Of a stretch of 64,000 nucleotides of DNA, positions 61,301-64,000 are shown in pieces. Positions within the stretch are counted from its first letter, which is position 1; each line of letters starts with the position of its first letter. The DNA is from Symsagittifera roscoffensis (lineage: Eukaryota > Xenacoelomorpha > Acoela > Convolutidae). Position numbers and translations under genes: made by a program. The DNA lies in contig NC_087064.1 of assembly GCF_963678635.1 (NCBI RefSeq), forward strand, positions 6,796,411 through 6,860,410, given 5' to 3'. The notes beneath the pieces were generated by a model. It was not told where the DNA came from, searched no databases, and saw only the letters and a list, made by a program, of their open reading frames with translations.

Positions 61301-63995
61301 AGATTTGTCCAATCAGGTCTTCGTCGCATGTTATCATCGTCTTGGTATAGATGTTGATTCCATCTATGTTTAGCATAACCTCGTGTGGACCGTAAGCTTC
61401 AGTGTATCTGTTATCAACACGTACCGACTTGCTGCCCCCTCTCGTGAGTAGTGCCCTAAGCGCTCTAGAAGTAGTTTGTGGACTTATTCCACTCAAGTAG
61501 TCTGCATACACGTCAATGTGCATTAACGTCTGGTCGCTCGGCTCGCTCAAGTTTCTAGTCACCTCGTGGCCGCCCACTGTGATTATCGACATTATTCTTG
61601 CTCCGATTTTCGATATTCCAAAGGGTTTACCTGTCACCATTTTCACGGTGTTACAATTCCCGTTCTTTGTTGAGCCCGTTCTAGCCTCTGGTACTACGTT
61701 CGTTCCGGTTAATGCTTCGTTAAAATTCTGTCTCTCGATCTCCAACTTTAGTCGTTGCTCTATTTCTTTCGCAGCCAGATCTTGTTTCACTTTGGCAATT
61801 GCTTCCGTCGCCGCTCTCTCATAATTTATCTCTAGAGAGCTCCCGGCCGCGGACTCTAACGCACCGCTAACATGTGTTACAGCTTTCACTGTCTTCGTCG
61901 GCAATTCGGTGTTTGGTGCCCCTAAGTTCCTAGATTCGAACTCGTTTTGCCTGTTCCGCTGATTCTGCACCGCCGCTAATGCCAACTTATGTTTGGGGTG
62001 ATTCTGGTCCTTGACCGCTTCCCAGAACAAGGGACAATCCATTCTGAAGTGCCCCTCCTGGTTACAGAAAAAACATCTGGCGCCTATCTTGATGATTAAG
62101 CCGTTATAGTACTCGTGTTCCTCCATCTGACTCATGTCCTCCTCATCCGGTGCATAACCTAGGCTCTTCATGCCTTGTTTGTACATTGTGCAGTCAGCCA
62201 CATGATGATCCGCTGACCCGCAGTTCGCGCATGATCTGCGCTTATCCATATCATCTCTAGGTTTGTACCATGATGACCTCTGGGGTTGGCTTCCCCCTTG
62301 CGTGTTCCTGTTTTCAGAATATGAGTACTTCTTAGGTTTCATCAGCATGTATTCTCTTGATTTCTGTCTCATTTCTTCTGGGGTGGGTGCGCTGTCCTTC
62401 GACAACGTGTAGTATGTTGCTAACATTGTCCTTAAGTCATCACTTTTCACCCCATCAATGAACTTCGAGGCAATGCTAAAGTTCCGTCTGTTTGTCGACT
62501 CCTCTGGGTCACTCCTCCTTCTCAAGCTCTCGAGGTCATCTAGGAACCGATCTATTGACTCGTCGTCCCTCTGTCTCCTTTTTTCAAATCGCATCATCGC
62601 TTGATGACCCTTCATGCCTGAGCCGAATCTGTTCAACAGTATTTCAAAGATTTTGTCCGCGGTGTCGCGTTCTTCTTCTTTCTTCGCAACCACACACTTT
62701 AATGCCGTGCCTTCTAAATTGCTGAGTATGGCTGTGCACGCTTGTCTTTCGTCACTCAAGTTATCTTGCTCTAGATGTAGTCTCATCACTTCCACCCAAG
62801 TGTCAATGCATCCATCGGAGTCATCTTTGAATTCTTTTGGCTTCTTGAATGTTTTTCTTGATTTTCCCTCTCTCCTGTCGCTCGAGTCAGTGTTCCTCGT
62901 GGCGAAGGCCTCTAGAGTCCTGTTCATCATCTCCCAAGTGCTGGCCCATGTCATAGCATCCGGTCCTGAGTTGCTGTTGGCTGTTGAATCTCCCAGACCA
63001 GTCGTCGTGTTCGACGTTCCACTCTTCATTATTGTTTTCGCAGCTGTTGGTGCTATGCTTATCGCATCCCTGGGTATGGGCAACGGTGTCGATTGCCGTT
63101 TGTTTCTTTGTGGTTCTACAAAATCAACTCTGGTGCCTTGCGTACGATCCGCTGCTGGTCTCTCTTGTGGTGTAGAACCTCTCAAGATTGCATCCAACTT
63201 CGCCTGTATTGCACACGAACTCTCTGCTTGACTCTTGCTCATTGTGTCCATTCTCCTTTCCAGGCTCCCTAATTGGCTGTTAACATCATCATATCGGTTC
63301 TTCAACTGTTGCATGTCTGTTTCGATGTTCTTTTCTCGTTCTTCATTGGTGGCCTCTACCTTGTCTGACATTTCCTTGAGTCTCTCCTCTGTTGCTTTAG
63401 CTAGGTTAAAATAACTGTCTAGATACTCGTGCTTGTTGTATCTTATCTCCTTTTTTATCACCTCTCTGTCTTCTTCACTGTTCTTAAGTCTTTTGTCGAT
63501 CTGATTTAATTTCGCCAACAAATCGCCTAGCTCAATGGTAGTCTCTTCATGGTCAACCGTGGGTTTCTCTTCGGCCATAGCCTCTGCTTTAGCTTGTTCC
63601 TCATTCTGGCCGGTTTCTGTCGCTTTCGTGCTCACTGTACCAAATGTTCGTGCTCTTTCTGCTTTTGGCTCTTCAGTCACGTTTTCTTTCGTTTTTATTC
63701 CGAACATTATTCCCAATTTTTCCGTAAAAGATGTCCTCTTTACTTGAGAGTCTTCTTTCACCGTTTCTTCGGTGTTGCCTATTGCATCTTCCGCGTCATC
63801 TATCGGTGAGAACTCTATGGGTTTCTGGTTCGGTTCCTCTGTATTGGGCATTGGAGTTGACTCTGTCGCCATCTTCCCTGTTTCATCCACACTTTGATCG
63901 GGTGTCTCTAGATCAATCTCGATGGTGGGTTCTACTCTCTCCCCTTCCGTGCCCTCTTTCGCCCTGTTCTCCGCTGTACTCCTTGTGCTGACCAT
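55314..63995 (-). CDS. Element 2 ORF1: intact 2,893-aa gag-pol with C-terminal macro-like domain
   Basis: Order: disordered start; coiled coil (about 165-265); gag core (about 385-540); zinc knuckles C589-C592-H597-C602 and C641-C644-H649-C654; retropepsin DTGA (Asp948); RT (about 1280-1520) with YVDD 1434-1437; RNase H with Asp1582 and Asp1584; an acidic spacer to about 2090; H2C2 zinc domain from His2124; integrase D2190, D2249, E2285 (DD35E exactly); GPF module (about 2420); acidic linker; FVRGVGVGLTHTEN; macro-like domain (about 2725-2890) ending YYLSIA. The macro region has AICITADMSFKSRLEADFKR and GLGGMAALPP, as in ADP-ribose-binding macro folds, but the usual catalytic GCGLD loop is replaced by VYDPNRGKL. 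ATG at 63995 chosen as it matches element 1; upstream sequence is outside. Confidence 0.92.
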   Translation of the reverse strand: MVSTRSTAENRAKEGTEGERVEPTIEIDLETPDQSVDETGKMATESTPMPNTEEPNQKPIEFSPIDDAEDAIGNTEETVKEDSQVKRTSFTEKLGIMFGIKTKENVTEEPKAERARTFGTVSTKATETGQNEEQAKAEAMAEEKPTVDHEETTIELGDLLAKLNQIDKRLKNSEEDREVIKKEIRYNKHEYLDSYFNLAKATEERLKEMSDKVEATNEEREKNIETDMQQLKNRYDDVNSQLGSLERRMDTMSKSQAESSCAIQAKLDAILRGSTPQERPAADRTQGTRVDFVEPQRNKRQSTPLPIPRDAISIAPTAAKTIMKSGTSNTTTGLGDSTANSNSGPDAMTWASTWEMMNRTLEAFATRNTDSSDRREGKSRKTFKKPKEFKDDSDGCIDTWVEVMRLHLEQDNLSDERQACTAILSNLEGTALKCVVAKKEEERDTADKIFEILLNRFGSGMKGHQAMMRFEKRRQRDDESIDRFLDDLESLRRRSDPEESTNRRNFSIASKFIDGVKSDDLRTMLATYYTLSKDSAPTPEEMRQKSREYMLMKPKKYSYSENRNTQGGSQPQRSSWYKPRDDMDKRRSCANCGSADHHVADCTMYKQGMKSLGYAPDEEDMSQMEEHEYYNGLIIKIGARCFFCNQEGHFRMDCPLFWEAVKDQNHPKHKLALAAVQNQRNRQNEFESRNLGAPNTELPTKTVKAVTHVSGALESAAGSSLEINYERAATEAIAKVKQDLAAKEIEQRLKLEIERQNFNEALTGTNVVPEARTGSTKNGNCNTVKMVTGKPFGISKIGARIMSIITVGGHEVTRNLSEPSDQTLMHIDVYADYLSGISPQTTSRALRALLTRGGSKSVRVDNRYTEAYGPHEVMLNIDGINIYTKTMITCDEDLIGQIYVGKEELKVRSNGHCAMLEEDAMHIGTEADVTGHVLDISGKKTQLRGLLDTGAVLSVIPIETWERMGFNKDDLIDSRIRLSAANKGALRVLGRTPIIALNLGERNLWMSFIVVENLDESDQFILGRDFIRNFDVTIDLNNAMFRLRNPDRRYAIKPVNLIMANENKAPVFLSRRVRLKANEAAIVSLRMKNYNELSDNKQVCIVPNPNSQSAAVLGRSFSITKSGLCVSVLLNTLDIPITIQRGRKLGYALPVKTRYETIENLKQNEVVDCPNHRDKICILRRLQKIKYSSGLIKSLKSETDDGLSSCSNFPERPTLDEMQTDKPVLPEIEHLRGKLKDEQLEAIKDVLERNEEVFSRHKADIGCCNFVEHEIELEENAVPHREGARRMTPHKSDACRKEIETLLEYDMIEPSKSPWACGVVMAKKKGDQLRFCCDFRYLNSVTVKDAYPIPRIDESLSKLGDAKFFTTLDLGSAFWQVPLRKQDRDKTGFACELGLFQWKRMPFGLCNATATFQRLMAHALIGVTKKYGNLVMCYVDDVVIATPTLEDHIERLDEVFACMKRSGLKCKPSKCEILKDSIKYLGRMVDKHGIRPDPDAVEAVLTWKSPKTEHQLMSFLGFANYYREFIKGYADKVYPMQQLMRHKGKKFTWNNAAEESFQRIKKELCEAPVLGMPTEKGMYVLDTDASVVAISGVLHQEQEWNGKTVLRPIAYGSKVLSDTEMKYGAPKAEMFAVVTFVEKYRAYLGSEPFKLRVDNRALSWLKTYSMDQSYIGRWIVRLDGYNMIIEHRTRDKHQNADSLSKKTEFYERQEQREADRPEIKDGFSFMDKETYDSLPLTRWLDKSGKPIEDHPELPKESLEKTILKKSRGIPVGIMLKSKIVRETLKAKGHDLTQVEEGTVQIDEDLMRLLEKLSDDKPVIQGKSQEAPELTILRREKTVNNTDVSKGITTDSKEVVRSLVEKIPEKILEQTKVRDKKVTFREEIEHLGLDQESGEWSRFMEEDETGEGKLSGERKEWDEDSDESSEDQDSLCLILAEEKMRQYDRELQTDPSSGTYNLEMQEVRGGTELEKIAVSRKPLRELSCNSNVRTNLVPEDDMKIMKRIICVKLSDDIHNPGEMNGQIMALKEHVKARYRLSDLIRAQKNDKMTSNLSKWIHSGVKEKGELEEDSYKILSQFYKEKRDLLYHTAEGVVACKRRDEEKILHKHNLIILPQLYQTEVLFRSHDQMGHQGIDKVQQRILHRFDWPGMRKACERWVNACLACLQVKDPRKMKFPLKSVESSEFNEVVQIDHQKICMTESGYNQILVIIDHFTKLAEAVPCQTASAEETCDHLITHWISRYGCPMTFQSDNGKAFVGDLTKELMKRSHIAQAHSTTYHPQTNGLVERQNRTLVNMLRVYCSRYMTDWDKYLPQVVGAYNSTQHSTTGISPFMMLTGRERAMPLTFFYPEYEGKRTSPQAYVKEAIKRQQELNELCRRNTAQAQTRQRKKYDEKILRAKPYEVGQYVWVFQNVIPPKGTKKLLKKWRGPFMITEVHQQGRFYRLSTGRAAHYENLKPHVPSPEDWCLPKDMEGLDYLVVEPACEVNEKGTREKNDGNENLSLDDNEKIEVESDAGSFVEEDWNDPEQNEVPKWMEPDRPTPPETRTGNRKRTGMRYNRYGDDFLIDKIQPEKLSEELLGVGELEAGEEWQVIDDGGHYPQDDYSTPEVETDLEQGEIERRENTNLRILEWMRDVKDEGHEGQSMQQVDVSAAKYMKTAEPLFGWTATDRPLDIPKDNSDPTTSTGTSINIFVRGVGVGLTHTENSMIKKLKEVRETSGLELEEEEPEPTIGRNFKTKFEIPNEYSENIMITDSDFILSNRTSAICITADMSFKSRLEADFKREYQNVEFLFRQRPGLGGMAALPPSVAQVPGKYLCFLVTRVNDRNTIDPEHVILALTRLRDFMIERGILEVSVPVYDPNRGKLSSRELYAILHVVFAETEIVVHLHKKYYLSIA
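55908..55935 (-). other. Internal polypurine-like tract in ORF1 of element 2
   Basis: On the coding strand TTTTTGTCCGGGGAG is followed by TGGGGGTAGGA, identical to 31475-31498 in element 1, although neighbouring codons differ between the copies. It codes for FVRGVGVG. Confidence 0.55.
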
Positions 63996-64000
63996 GTTAA

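Larger units (their letters stand above)
44669..64000 (-). mobile_element. Giant LTR retrotransposon, element 2 (partial, more than 19.3 kb)
   Basis: Minus-strand relative of element 1 with the same architecture: ORF1, gap, ORF2, 3' untranslated region, polypurine tract and 3' LTR. Both ORFs are uninterrupted, each close to 2,900 aa, so it may be intact. The ORF1 start is 5 bases from the window edge; leader and 5' LTR are outside. Its LTR shares little with that of element 1 beyond the ends, so it is another subfamily. CTTGAG/CTCAAG hexamers are strongly over-represented through the element. Confidence 0.92.

Overview
The window is repeat-dense eukaryotic DNA, almost certainly from an invertebrate animal; I cannot name the species. 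I found no convincing host gene, no rRNA or tRNA gene and no CRISPR array. Nearly everything is retrotransposon or satellite. The flanks are AT-rich, while the two giant elements have a clearly higher GC content and different codon use.

Layout. (1) 1-8.5 kb, minus strand: a Ty3/gypsy-like element (element A) with a small basic ORF, a 2,120-aa gag-protease-RT-RNase H ORF and, in another frame, the start of what is probably its integrase ORF, which leaves the window on the left. (2) 8.8-14.8 kb: three copies of a small non-autonomous DNA transposon, a duplicated flank of about 1.1 kb, and two blocks of a satellite of about 213 bp that contains a 15-bp minisatellite. (3) 14.8-16.5 kb: no gene seen. 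(4) 16.5-18.6, 43.1-43.2 and 44.1-44.7 kb: an old, decayed gypsy element (element B) that served as insertion target for everything to its right. (5) 18,608-43,134: giant LTR element 1 (plus strand, 24.5 kb, 919-bp LTRs with about five differences), inserted in the protease-RT region of element B. (6) 43,187-44,102: a solo LTR of the element-2 family, also inside element B. (7) 44,669 to the right edge: giant element 2 (minus strand), with its 3' LTR and two intact giant ORFs; its 5' leader and 5' LTR lie outside.

The notable system is the giant element family. Each member carries ORF1 (about 2,890 aa: coiled coil, gag, two zinc knuckles, protease, RT, RNase H, H2C2 zinc domain, DD35E integrase, GPF module and a C-terminal macro-like domain) and a separate ORF2 (about 2,950 aa) that is not an envelope gene and carries a complete SGNH/GDSL hydrolase signature. 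The two copies belong to different subfamilies. Element 2 is open through both ORFs; element 1 has several frameshifts and stops in each, despite nearly identical LTRs.

The elements also hold nucleotide-level structure that coding does not explain: a dense array of an AATCCGGAGGGGTC-like word and repeated 57-69-nt hairpin modules in the leader of element 1, a strong excess of CTTGAG/CTCAAG across the element-2 family, and copies of TTTGTCCGGGGAG inside ORF1 that match the polypurine tract next to the 3' LTR. These are the parts most worth follow-up.
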